64,000 nucleotides of DNA from Streptomyces sp. A 4/2. Its GTDB lineage: Bacteria > Actinomycetota > Actinomycetes > Streptomycetales > Streptomycetaceae. The notes beneath the pieces are model-generated. The model saw only the letters and a list, made by a program, of their open reading frames with translations. It was not told where the DNA came from and ran no database searches. Below are positions 7,583 to 15,944 of this stretch, one piece after another; the first letter of the stretch is position 1, and each line of letters opens with the position of its first letter. The stretch is from NCBI RefSeq assembly GCF_940670765.1, contig NZ_CALNVW010000017.1:124001-188000 (forward strand). Direction: 5' to 3'. A program made the position numbers and the translations under genes.

Positions 7583-9688
7583 TTACTCGCGGCCCGCGAA
7601 GTCCGGTGGTTCGGTGTTGCGTTGGACCACCAGGACCGGCTTCTTCAGCCGTTCGAGACGTGAGGCGTCCGCGCGGAGCTCCCTCGGGCCCAGCCGGTCC
7701 TTGCGCAGGACCAGGACCTGCGCCTCGAAGGTGCCGTCCCGGCCGGCCGCCACACCGCTGGTGGCCGCCGTGATCCCGACGTCCCAGGTGAGTCGTACGC
7801 TCTCGCCCGGCGGGTAGTCCTTCCCCCGGGCCACCACCACCTGGCCGGGCTTGGCGACCTGCGGGGTGACGGTGAGCGAGGGCTTCAGGACGCGCAGCCC
7901 GTCCTGGGCCCTGTTGTCGACCGAGCGCTTGTCGGGCAGGGTGCCGCTCACCTCGGCCCGGACGACGCCGGTGATCGCCGCACGGTAGGTCGCCGTCTGC
8001 GTCACCTCGATGCGGCCACCGGCCGGGACGGTGCACGGTCTGCTCGCCGTGCACCGGGTCTGCGCGATCAGTGAACGGTCCTTGGCGGCAGAGGTGTTCG
8101 GCCAGGTGGAGCCGATGACCACGCCGGTGGCCGTGTCGGGGCCCGCGTTGGTCACGGTGTAGCGCGCTGTCGCAGGGCGGGTCGTGTATGTACGGTCCGG
8201 TGAGACAGCAACCTTCACCGCCACGTCCGCGGACGGCGGTACGGGCCGCTTCTCCACCTCGAACCGGGCGGTGGCCGTACCGGTGTTACCGGCCGCGTCC
8301 GTGGCCGTGCAGGTGACCGTGGTCACGCCGACCGGGAACAGCGAACCCGACGCGGGCGTGCAACTGACGGGGAGCGCGCCGTCCTCGGCGTCCTGGGCGG
8401 TCGCGGTGTAGTTGATACGGGCGCCGTTGTCGCCGGTGGCTCTGACCGTGCGGTTGTCCACGGTCACCACGGGCGCACTGACGTCGTTCACATCGATGCT
8501 GATCTTCTGCTGGAAGTCCGGGTCGCCGACCGCTGCCGGGCCGACGCTCTGCGTTCCGGGTGCCTGCGTACCGAGCAGGAACTGGACGGTACAGGTCAGC
8601 GTGGTGCCCTGGGGGGCGTCCGCCGCGACGTCGATGGTCTCGGCGAAGTGTGCGGTGTCCCCGCTGGTGACGGAGGCGGTGGGCGGGTCGAGAGCCACGT
8701 TCAGATGCGGGTCGCAGTTGTCGAGGCGGTGTCCGACGGTCGTCGGCAAGTCACTGAAGCCGTCGGCGATGGCTTCGGCGACCTTGTCGCTGTCGATGCC
8801 CTCCAGCATTCGGCCGTTGGTGGCTTTGATGATGCGGGTGGCCTGCCCCGGGACGGTGGGCGGATCCTCGACGTAGTTGGGGTCACCGGCGTCGCCGTTA
8901 CCGTCCAGGCCGTCCCCGATGGTGCTTTGGTTGACGACATCGACGCCGATCACCCGGACGCCCTTGTCCTGTAGTGCGTAGATCGTGTCGTCGATGGTGT
9001 GACCGTTGCTGGGAGAATGGCTGGACGCGTCACTCACCAGCACGACGACCGGGCTGGCGCCGTCGCGGAAGACGGTCTGGCCCCCTGCTCCGTTCGCTAT
9101 CTGCCAGAGCCCGTTGATCCAGTCCTCGGACGGGCCTTTGCTCTTACCGCCCAGATCGGTCTTCAGCCCGTTGACACCGTCCTGCACCTTCGAGAGGTCG
9201 TCGGTCAGTCCTGTCAGCACCCTGAAACCCGCGTTGACGTCGCCGACCTGGTCCCCGAACGTGGCCACGGCGAAGCGCGAGTCCGGCTGACCGGCCAGGA
9301 TCTTGTCGGTGATCGCAGGCAGGTCGTCCCGGACACTCTTGATCGCGTCCCCCATGCTCGCCGTGCCGTCGACGAGCAGGACCACGTCCGGCTTGGGCGG
9401 GATCGTCGGCGTCCGTACCTGCTTGTCGACGGCGATGGACCCGCCCGGATCGACCGCCTCGTGGACCGTCGCCGGGGTGACCCAGGGCTCCGGTGGTACG
9501 TCCACGGCCAGGGCCGGTGAACCGGCACCCGGGCCGAGCCCGATGGTCAGGAGCAGCAGGGCGAGCGCCGGGAAGCGGAGGGCGCCGACGGTACGCCGGA
9601 TCCTGTTCCAGCCCGTGACCGGTGGGGGTTCCGCCCGCCGCACCGGGCCGAACCGTGGGACGTGCCGTAACCGCTGGATCCCTCGCAC
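7583..9688 (-). CDS. Secreted vWA / HYR / DUF11-type multidomain protein (701 aa)
   Basis: The protein has a long n-region, then a hydrophobic segment LRFPALALLLLTIGLG and an ALA-V type cleavage site near residue 61. A von Willebrand A domain follows (about 100-330, MIDAS VDGTASMG at 106-113). Next come beta-sandwich domains resembling HYR (DAEDGALPVSCTPASGSLF then VTCTATDAAGN) and DUF11 (TVTNAGPDTATGVV), and a final Ig-like region. The start GTG 9688 is chosen for GGGGGAGG about 5 nt upstream; GTG 9619 is an alternative that gives a shorter signal peptide. It lies 59 bp upstream of the Pvc16-like gene, so it is probably co-transcribed. Its job is unknown; extracellular adhesion or scaffolding is plausible. 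Confidence 0.85.
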   Translation of the reverse strand: MRGIQRLRHVPRFGPVRRAEPPPVTGWNRIRRTVGALRFPALALLLLTIGLGPGAGSPALAVDVPPEPWVTPATVHEAVDPGGSIAVDKQVRTPTIPPKPDVVLLVDGTASMGDAIKSVRDDLPAITDKILAGQPDSRFAVATFGDQVGDVNAGFRVLTGLTDDLSKVQDGVNGLKTDLGGKSKGPSEDWINGLWQIANGAGGQTVFRDGASPVVVLVSDASSHSPSNGHTIDDTIYALQDKGVRVIGVDVVNQSTIGDGLDGNGDAGDPNYVEDPPTVPGQATRIIKATNGRMLEGIDSDKVAEAIADGFSDLPTTVGHRLDNCDPHLNVALDPPTASVTSGDTAHFAETIDVAADAPQGTTLTCTVQFLLGTQAPGTQSVGPAAVGDPDFQQKISIDVNDVSAPVVTVDNRTVRATGDNGARINYTATAQDAEDGALPVSCTPASGSLFPVGVTTVTCTATDAAGNTGTATARFEVEKRPVPPSADVAVKVAVSPDRTYTTRPATARYTVTNAGPDTATGVVIGSTWPNTSAAKDRSLIAQTRCTASRPCTVPAGGRIEVTQTATYRAAITGVVRAEVSGTLPDKRSVDNRAQDGLRVLKPSLTVTPQVAKPGQVVVARGKDYPPGESVRLTWDVGITAATSGVAAGRDGTFEAQVLVLRKDRLGPRELRADASRLERLKKPVLVVQRNTEPPDFAGRE

Positions 9689-9917
9689 CGAAGCCTCCCC
9701 CGTACCCCGCCGAACGGTCCGGCGAGCCGACCGGCGTACCGGCAGCACACCGGCCCGTCGGTTCGCCTGTCCGCACGGTCCCGCACCGGCCGCGATCGCA
9801 CAGCGCGCCGCGAACCACAGAGACGGGAAGCCTCAACTGCCCTTTGGGGCAGCGCCGGGGGCGCACGGGCACATGCCCCCGCACTCCCGGCACTCCCCAA
9901 CAGCGGGACCGGGTACG

Positions 9918-10544
9918 TCAGATGAGCCCCTGCCGCATGACGTAGGCCACGGCGTGCGACCGGTTGCGCAGTTGCAGACGGGTCATGACCGAGTGCAGGA
10001 CGTTCTTTATCGTGCGCTCGGAATAAGCCAACTTCGTGGCGATGTCCGCGGTGTCGTAGCCCTCGGCGACCAGCCGCAGCACGTCGATCTCACGGGCCGC
10101 GAGCCCGGTGAAGTGCAGTCCGCGCGGCCCCAGTACCTGCCCCTGGAGCCGGCCCACCTCCTCCAGCAGCCGCCCGAGCAGGTCGGAGGGGAGGTGTCCC
10201 TCGCCGCGCGCCACGGTCGCGATGACCTGTACCAGATGATCCGGGGTCGCCTCGGCGCGGCGGACCACTCCGGCTACGCCGCACTCTGCGGCACTGACCA
10301 GTTTCTGTTCGTCGATGTCGGTCGTGACCAGGACAGTTCGGGCGGTGCTGGTGCGCTGGATGTGACGCAGCATCCGCAACACCTCCTCGTCGATCGCATC
10401 CACGACCACGACGGCGACCTGGGGCGAGGGCTCGCCCTCGGTCCACTCGGTCAGGCTGACCTCGGGTCGTGCACGCAGCTGACTGGCCACACCGGCTTGA
10501 GAGATCGGATCCTGTGCACGTAAGGCGACGTTGGTGCGCTCCAT
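9918..10544 (-). CDS. LuxR-family response-regulator-like protein (208 aa)
   Basis: The N-terminal receiver-like part (VAVVVVDAIDEEV, Asp49 at the expected position; VLVTTDIDEQKL) is followed by a C-terminal LuxR helix-turn-helix (about 145-205, LAAREIDVLRLVAEGYDTADIATKL then SERTIKNVLHSVMTRLQLRNR). The receiver is short and lacks the usual acidic pair near its N-terminus, so phosphorylation is doubtful. ATG 10544 has GGGGGAG about 8 nt upstream. It lies upstream of the vWA-Pvc16-ATPase genes on the same strand and divergent from the membrane protein at 10756, so it is a good candidate regulator of this eCIS region. Confidence 0.9.
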   Translation of the reverse strand: MERTNVALRAQDPISQAGVASQLRARPEVSLTEWTEGEPSPQVAVVVVDAIDEEVLRMLRHIQRTSTARTVLVTTDIDEQKLVSAAECGVAGVVRRAEATPDHLVQVIATVARGEGHLPSDLLGRLLEEVGRLQGQVLGPRGLHFTGLAAREIDVLRLVAEGYDTADIATKLAYSERTIKNVLHSVMTRLQLRNRSHAVAYVMRQGLI

Positions 10545-10616
10545 AGCAAGGCTCCCCCTGGGCAACAGCCGGAACGCGCCACACATTGCGCTGACTTCAC
10601 GGCTGCATATGTGTGT

Positions 10617-10631
10617 CTCATGGGTCATGAG
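10617..10631. promoter_or_regulatory. Inverted repeat between LuxR gene and membrane-protein gene
   Basis: This is a perfect 6-bp inverted repeat, CTCATG-GGT-CATGAG, in the 211-bp divergent region. It sits 73 bp upstream of the LuxR start and 125 bp upstream of the membrane-protein start. It could be an operator for the LuxR-type protein. A short palindrome can also occur by chance. Confidence 0.35.
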
Positions 10632-10755
10632 GCGGTCAAACGATGCCCGGGTGTACTGACAAGGAAACTAGAATGTCGTAACGGGCAGCGAATCTGCCTG
10701 AAAGTATTCCTTCGCGGCCGATGTCGTGGGTCGCCTCCGCTCCTACGTTGCGGCT

Positions 10756-12102
10756 ATGAGTCTCACGGCAAGCCTCGACGCGTCGATCGTCACCGCCACT
10801 CCCGGCGAGGAGGCGGTCGTTCCCCTGCAGGTGCTCAACTCCGGTTCCACCGTGGAGGAATACCGCTTCGAGATGGTCGGCTCGTGTGCTGCCTGGGCAG
10901 CCGTGGAACCGCAGAGCCTGTCCTTGTACCCGGGCAATTCGGGGACCGTGGAGGTGAGGTTCCGCCCGCCGCGTGACTCGTCCGTCCTTGCGGGCGAGAG
11001 CGCGTTCGGCATCCGGGTGGTGCCGACGAGCGAACCGGGCGAAGCGGTGGTGCCCGAGGGACGGGTGACCGTCCTGCCCTTCACCGATCTGACGGGCGAG
11101 CTGGTGCCGCGCGCTTCGCACGGCTCCCGACGCGGCACGCACCAGTTCGCCGTGGACAACCGGGGCAATGTTCCCGTCACCGTGCGGCTCGGTGCCCGGT
11201 CCGGTACGGAGCGCGCGCGCATCACGTTCACCGAGCCGGAGCTGCGGATCGGTCCAGGCAAGGCCGAGTTCGGCACGTTGCGGGTCAAGCCGACGAAGCG
11301 GATGTGGCGCGGGACACCCCTCACTCACCCGTTCCAGACGACGGCCACGGCCGCCGTCCTGGAGGGTCAGGAGCCGCTCGAACCGGTGGTCGTCGACGGC
11401 TCCTACCAGCAGGAGGCGATCCTCCCGCGCTGGCTGCCGCGGGCGATCGCCGTCGCGGTCGTGCTGATCCTCGCGGCGGGCGGTATCTGGTACGGGTTGC
11501 TGAGACCGGCCGTGAAGTCGGCGGCCCGGGAGGCCATCACGCCCGAGGCCGTCGCGTCTGCGGCTGCCGAGGAGAGCAAGAAGCCGGGCGCCGCTTCCGG
11601 CGGCGACAGCGCGGGTGACAGTACGGGTGGCGACACGGCGTCCAGTAGCGGCGGAAAGCAGGGGGCGAGCGCGGGATCGAACGGGACGGGCGGCCCCGGG
11701 CCGAGCCCGTCATCGGCGGCCGATGCCGCGTCGGCCGCCGCCCCGACCAGCGCACACGTGCAGGTCAGGGACGCGGTGGGAGGCGGCTCGACCACCGCGA
11801 CGGCGTTGCAGGTGCCGGACACGCACACCTTCCGGCTGACCGACATCGTGGTCCAGAACCCGCAGGGCGACGCCGGAACGATCACGGTGTCGTCCGGCCA
11901 GGACTCACCGGTGCTGCGCCTCGCACTGGAGAACTTCCGGGACTCCGACTACCACTTCGTCACCCCGATCCTGGTGACCCCGGGCGGCAAGGTCACCATG
12001 ACCGTGGACTGCCGCAAGGTGGGCAAGCCGGTGAACGCACCGACACCCTCACGGTGCGCCGAGTCCCTGCTCCTCGGTGGAACGATGCAGCCCAAGAGCT
12101 GA
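10756..12102 (+). CDS. eCIS-associated bitopic membrane protein (448 aa)
   Basis: The N-terminal half (residues 1-215) is made of beta-sandwich, NEW3/CARDB-like repeats (SLDASIVTATPGEEAVVPLQV, VDNRGNVPVTVRLGARSG). One transmembrane helix follows (AIAVAVVLILAAGGIWYGLL, about 230-250), then a Ser/Gly/Ala-rich linker (255-345) and a compact C-terminal domain (346-448). Genes like this were labelled 'hydrolytic protein' in older Streptomyces annotation. A membrane protein of similar layout (CisA) has been linked to eCIS function in Streptomyces; equating the two is my inference. No clear ribosome site precedes the ATG. TACGTT ends 6 nt upstream and could be the -10 of a leaderless transcript. Confidence 0.75.
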   Translation: MSLTASLDASIVTATPGEEAVVPLQVLNSGSTVEEYRFEMVGSCAAWAAVEPQSLSLYPGNSGTVEVRFRPPRDSSVLAGESAFGIRVVPTSEPGEAVVPEGRVTVLPFTDLTGELVPRASHGSRRGTHQFAVDNRGNVPVTVRLGARSGTERARITFTEPELRIGPGKAEFGTLRVKPTKRMWRGTPLTHPFQTTATAAVLEGQEPLEPVVVDGSYQQEAILPRWLPRAIAVAVVLILAAGGIWYGLLRPAVKSAAREAITPEAVASAAAEESKKPGAASGGDSAGDSTGGDTASSSGGKQGASAGSNGTGGPGPSPSSAADAASAAAPTSAHVQVRDAVGGGSTTATALQVPDTHTFRLTDIVVQNPQGDAGTITVSSGQDSPVLRLALENFRDSDYHFVTPILVTPGGKVTMTVDCRKVGKPVNAPTPSRCAESLLLGGTMQPKS

Positions 12103-12135
12103 CCGGCCGCGCCGGGCGCTCACGCCGATGGGGGC

Positions 12136-13041
12136 TCACGCCGACGGGGACTCCTCTTCTTCCTTCTCCTTCTCTTCTCCCGCGCCTTCAGCCTCCGCTC
12201 GCTGGACGAACGAGCCCTGCACATCGGCTGGTTGCTCGTCCTCGTCCTCGGATTCCGCGCGCTGCACCGCGGGGACGGAGGCGGCAGCCGGGGCTGCGGC
12301 GGCAGGAGCCGGGTCGGCGGCCGGGGCGGGCTCCGACAGCACCCGGTCCGCGTTCGCCACGGCCTCCCGCTCGTACCGGTCGGAAGGGTCGCTCACCCGG
12401 ATCCCGCCGGGTGCCTCCGTGCCTTCCACCGGCCCGTTGCGCTGCTGGACCACATGGGTCAGCTCGTGCGCCAGCGTCGTACGGCCCTGCGGCGAGGACG
12501 GATCGTAGGCATCCCGCTGGAAGACCACGTTGTTGCCGACCGTGTACGCGTGTGCGCCGACGCCCTTCGCCGATTCGTGGGCCGCGGAGTCGGTGTGCAC
12601 CCGTACGTCGGAGAAGTCGGCGCCCATCCGTCCCTCCAGATCGGCCCGGGTATCGGTGTCCAGCGGCGCCCCTCCGGAGGAGATGACATCGTGCACGGGG
12701 GAACGCCGGTCCGCCCCGGCCTGCTCGGCCTCGGTCTCCGGACCTTCGGCCTCCCGGTCCCTGCTGCGCTGGACCATCGCCCCGACGGCACTGTTGCCGA
12801 CGGACCGCTGCAGGACGCCCATTCCGGCTGTTCCGACCACATCGGCGCGATGGGAGACGGCCGCCCGGTAGAGCCGCGAGGTGTCCGCCGGGCTCTCCTG
12901 GGCATCGACACCTCCGGCCGGGGCGGACGCCTCGTCGTACTCGTGGCGGCCGTGCTCCTGGCCCCGGTCGTGCGCCTGCCCGTGGTCGTGGTCGTGTACC
13001 GGATCGTGGTCCTGCTCGTGCGGGTGATCGTGCACGCTCAT
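12136..13041 (-). CDS. DUF4157 (eCIS core domain) protein with His-rich N-terminus (301 aa)
   Basis: The DUF4157 domain spans about residues 116-201. It includes FSDVRVHTDSAAHESAKG, an AYTVGNNVVF stretch and the zinc-peptidase-like motif HELTHVVQQ (192-200). The first 36 residues are dominated by His and Asp, a likely metal-binding tail. Residues after 230 are Pro/Ala-rich and end in a Glu run. DUF4157 proteins are strongly associated with eCIS loci and are often effectors or carry toxin domains; no extra toxin domain is visible here. ATG 13041 has AGGGGAG 6 nt upstream. It is convergent with the membrane-protein gene (33 bp apart). Confidence 0.88.
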   Translation of the reverse strand: MSVHDHPHEQDHDPVHDHDHGQAHDRGQEHGRHEYDEASAPAGGVDAQESPADTSRLYRAAVSHRADVVGTAGMGVLQRSVGNSAVGAMVQRSRDREAEGPETEAEQAGADRRSPVHDVISSGGAPLDTDTRADLEGRMGADFSDVRVHTDSAAHESAKGVGAHAYTVGNNVVFQRDAYDPSSPQGRTTLAHELTHVVQQRNGPVEGTEAPGGIRVSDPSDRYEREAVANADRVLSEPAPAADPAPAAAAPAAASVPAVQRAESEDEDEQPADVQGSFVQRAEAEGAGEEKEKEEEESPSA

Positions 13042-13250
13042 CGTCATCTCCCCTGACCGCGCCGGTCGAAGGCGCCGCCACACGTGGCCTCGATCCTCCA
13101 CCTTCGCCGCAGGGACGCTGCCCCGTCCAGCACGTCCCTCACCCGCCCGGGGCAGCCGCAGCTGCCCGTTCGGGCAGCCGGTCCGTACGGTCCGGCCCCC
13201 CGGACGTCACGCCATCGGCACCCGGACGGCAGGCCGTCCGGGCCGCCTGG

Positions 13251-14018
13251 TCACGGCCGGCGACGCGGCTTGCCCCGCTTGCCGCCCTGGGCGCCACCGG
13301 AGCCGCTCCGCGCACCCTTGCCGGTGGACTTTCCCGCTGCGGGCTTGCCCTGCGCGCCGCCCTTGTCGGGCCGCTTGCGCTTCGGCTGGGCCGGGGCGGG
13401 GGCCGGGGCACGCCCGCGAGTGCTGTTGACGGTCCTCCCGCGGACGATGCCGATGAAGTCCTCCACCCGGTCGGTGGTCTCGTCCTCCGGCCACGACAGC
13501 GCGACGCGCGACTCCGGAGCGTCCGGAACGGGCCGGTACGTGAGGTCCTTGCGGTGGTACAGGCGGGCGAGCGACTGCGGGACGACGAGCAACCCCACTC
13601 CCGCTGCCACCAGTTCGACGGCGTCCTCCGTGGTGGCCGGGCGCTCGAACGCGGGCAGCCCCGGCCGGTTCTCCCATTCGAGGGTGTCGTCGAGGGGGTG
13701 CAGCACGATGTCGTCGGCCAGCTCCTCGGCGGTCACCTCGGCGACGGCCGCCATGACGTGATCCTTCGGGATCACGACCACGGTGGTCTCCGTGTACAGA
13801 GGGATCGCGCTGAGGTCCGTCCGGTCGATGGGCAGCCGTACGAACCCGGCGTCGGCGCCGCCGGCCCGCAACACGTCGGATGCTTCGGCGGCGGACACCG
13901 CGACGAGGGTCAGCGGGACGTCGGGCAGCCGCTCGTTCCAGATCCGCACCCACTTGGTGGGTGTCACGCCTGGGACATAGGCGAGCCGGAACGAAGGGGG
14001 TACTTCCGAGCCTGTCAC
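13251..14018 (-). CDS. Orphan LysR-type substrate-binding domain protein (255 aa)
   Basis: The protein matches the ligand-binding half of LysR regulators, with the fold cues LAYVPGVTPTKWVRIWNERLPDV, DAGFVRLPID, IPLYTETTVVVIPKDHVMA and VAAGVGLLVVPQS. It starts directly in the effector domain. There is no helix-turn-helix, and the start GTG is at 14018. The last 60 residues are an Arg/Lys/Gly/Ala-rich basic tail (KRKRPDKGG, GKRGKPRRRP) that might bind nucleic acid. It is divergent from a DUF5997 gene, a pairing I recall as conserved in Streptomyces. It may sense a small molecule and act with DUF5997, but that is inference. Confidence 0.85.
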   Translation of the reverse strand: MTGSEVPPSFRLAYVPGVTPTKWVRIWNERLPDVPLTLVAVSAAEASDVLRAGGADAGFVRLPIDRTDLSAIPLYTETTVVVIPKDHVMAAVAEVTAEELADDIVLHPLDDTLEWENRPGLPAFERPATTEDAVELVAAGVGLLVVPQSLARLYHRKDLTYRPVPDAPESRVALSWPEDETTDRVEDFIGIVRGRTVNSTRGRAPAPAPAQPKRKRPDKGGAQGKPAAGKSTGKGARSGSGGAQGGKRGKPRRRP

Positions 14019-14045
14019 CCGGCCAGGTTACCGGTCGTGATCGGA

Positions 14046-14093
14046 GGCGCGGTCGCGGGCGTGGTCGCAGGCGCGGTCGCAGGCGTGGTCGGA
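14046..14093. repeat. 12-bp tandem repeat, four copies
   Basis: Four consecutive 12-bp units follow the pattern GGCGYGGTCGSR, starting at 14046, 14058, 14070 and 14082, with a partial fifth copy after them. The array fills most of the 106-bp gap between the divergent LysR-like gene and the DUF5997 gene, so it overlaps their promoters. Confidence 0.85.
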
Positions 14094-14124
14094 GGCGTCG
14101 CACACGCTCGTTACTCTTGACACC

Positions 14125-14526
14125 ATGACGTCGCACCAGACCACCCAGACGATGAAGCCCGCTACCGCGGCGAAGAAGCTGGGTGTGTACCTCGAAGCCA
14201 CCCCCGCCGAGTTCCAGGAGGGTGTCGTTTCGCGCAGCGAACTGAACGCGCTGCAGACCGACCCGCCCGAGTGGCTGGTGGAGCTGCGCCGCAGCGGCCC
14301 GCACCCCCGGCCGGTGGTCGCGGCGAAGCTGGGCGTCTCCATCTCGGGTCTCGCCCGGGGCGGAGTCACGGACGCCCTCACCACCGAGCAGATCGAGGCG
14401 CTGAAGTCGGACCGCCCCGAGTGGCTGGAGCGTGAGCGCGCCACTCAGGCCGAGGTCCGCAAGGAAGCCGTACGCGTCAAGGAGAAGAACGCGGAACGAG
14501 GCACTCAGTCCGGCCCGCGTTCCTGA
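14125..14526 (+). CDS. DUF5997 family protein (133 aa)
   Basis: This is a small, charged cytoplasmic protein. It carries TAAKKLGVYLEATPAEFQEGVVSR, then two related segments ending PPEWLVELRR and RPEWLERERA, and a central VAAKLGVSISGLARGGV that resembles a short helix-turn-helix. The repeated LxTDPPEWL/LKSDRPEWL pattern suggests an internal duplication. I recognise the family as DUF5997, known to me only as a conserved actinobacterial protein next to LysR-sensor genes. No catalytic motif is visible. Confidence 0.85.
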   Translation: MTSHQTTQTMKPATAAKKLGVYLEATPAEFQEGVVSRSELNALQTDPPEWLVELRRSGPHPRPVVAAKLGVSISGLARGGVTDALTTEQIEALKSDRPEWLERERATQAEVRKEAVRVKEKNAERGTQSGPRS

Positions 14527-14534
14527 TCCCACGG

Positions 14535-14595
14535 GCGTTTCTGGTCCCACCCGCGTTCCCTGGTCCCGCATCCCGCTCGCGTTCCCTGGTCCCGC
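14535..14595. repeat. Direct repeats downstream of the DUF5997 gene
   Basis: A 17-bp sequence, GCGTTCCCTGGTCCCGC, occurs perfectly twice (14553-14569 and 14579-14595), preceded by a degenerate copy at 14535. The array lies in the non-coding gap after the DUF5997 stop. No coding or hairpin function is evident. Confidence 0.8.
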
Positions 14596-14668
14596 CCCGT
14601 TCCGGCTGCCGCCACGCTGCTCCGGAGTACGGAGCCGGACGTGACGGCCGCAGAAGCGGGCCGCCGCG

Positions 14669-15877
14669 TCAGCCGACGAGCTGCAGAGCGTCGGCGACAA
14701 CCCGGCCCGCGTGCAGGACCGTACGGTCGGCGCTGCGGTCCATGACCGCCGACGTCACCGTCTCGCCGTCGAGGAGCAGCAGGTCCGCACGGTCACCCAC
14801 GGCGAGACCGGGGCGGTCGGCGACGGATGCCAGCCGTGGCAGGTTCCCGTCGAGGATCGAGGCGCCACCGCGGCTGGCGACGGCCATGCAGTGCTCGATC
14901 AGTTCGTCGGCCCGGTAGCGGTTGGTGAAGGCGAGCTGCCAGGTGCGGTCCAGCATGTCCGCGTTGCCGTAGGGCGACCAGAAGTCTCGCTGGCCGTCCT
15001 CTCCCAGGCCGACCCGGACCCCCGCAGCCGTCAGGTCGGCCAGCGGCAGCGCGTGGTGCTGGGCAGGAGCGACCGTGGCCATCGCGATGTCCAGCTCGGC
15101 GAACTCCTCGATGAGCCGCCGCGTGGTCGCCTCGTCGACGCTCCCCAGGTCGTAGGCGTGGGACAGCGTCACCTGGCCGGCCATGTCCAGCGCGCGGACC
15201 CGTTCCAGGATGAGGTCGACGCTGAACACGCCCAGCGGGCCGGGCTCGTGGAGGTGGACGTCGATGGGTGCCTGGTGGCGCTCGGCGAGGTCGAAGAGGA
15301 TGTCCAGGTGGCGTACCGGGTCCCGGTCCAGGGTGCACGGGTCGATGCCGCCGACGACGGCTGCTCCCGACGACAGGGCCTGGTCCATCAGCTCGGGCAC
15401 GCCCTTCTCCTTGAGCAGCCCGGCCTGCGGGAAGGCCATGATCTCGACCTCGCACCGGTCGGCGTGCGCCTCCTTGGCCGCGAGGACGCCCTCGAAGCGC
15501 TCCAGTCCGCAGTCCGCGTCGATCTGCGCGTAACTGCGGACCCGTGTCGTGCCGCGCTCGATCATGCGTCCCAGGGTGTGGGTGGCCCGCTCGGCCACGC
15601 CCCACTCGTCCTCCCGCCAGTGGGCACGGTCGTTCATCGTCATGCCCCAGACACCGGGGCCGCCCGTGTGGGGGCGGAACGGCAGGCCGATACGGGTCGA
15701 GTCGAGGTGGCAGTGAACGTCGGAGAAGGACGGCAGGGCGAGCCGACCCCGGCCCGCCACGCTGTCGGCGGGCGCCTGCCGGTCCGCGGCGTGGGCGGTG
15801 AGCGCGGCTATCACACCGTCCCGGATCTCGATGTCGCAGGGCTCTCCGCCCCAGGGACGTACGTTCGTGATCAGCAT
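14669..15877 (-). CDS. Amidohydrolase, cytosine-deaminase-like (402 aa)
   Basis: This is a metal-dependent amidohydrolase of the CodA/TRZ-like group. The metal ligands appear as HCHLD (55-59), HVHLHEP (about 200), LSHAYDLG, and the catalytic Asp region GEDGQRDFWSPYGNADM. The opening ITNVRPWGG with DIEIRDGVI and the closing ADLLLLDGETV form the small beta-sandwich typical of the superfamily. Length fits (about 400 aa). Cytosine or related pyrimidine/creatinine-like deamination is the family role; the substrate is not proven. It lies 67 bp downstream of a GntR regulator on the same strand, which probably controls it. Confidence 0.87.
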   Translation of the reverse strand: MLITNVRPWGGEPCDIEIRDGVIAALTAHAADRQAPADSVAGRGRLALPSFSDVHCHLDSTRIGLPFRPHTGGPGVWGMTMNDRAHWREDEWGVAERATHTLGRMIERGTTRVRSYAQIDADCGLERFEGVLAAKEAHADRCEVEIMAFPQAGLLKEKGVPELMDQALSSGAAVVGGIDPCTLDRDPVRHLDILFDLAERHQAPIDVHLHEPGPLGVFSVDLILERVRALDMAGQVTLSHAYDLGSVDEATTRRLIEEFAELDIAMATVAPAQHHALPLADLTAAGVRVGLGEDGQRDFWSPYGNADMLDRTWQLAFTNRYRADELIEHCMAVASRGGASILDGNLPRLASVADRPGLAVGDRADLLLLDGETVTSAVMDRSADRTVLHAGRVVADALQLVG

Positions 15878-15944
15878 GGGTTTTCTCCAGATTTCGCATC
15901 GTTCGTATCCCGCGCGAGGGGACGCAGTCGCATCCCGACGGCGG

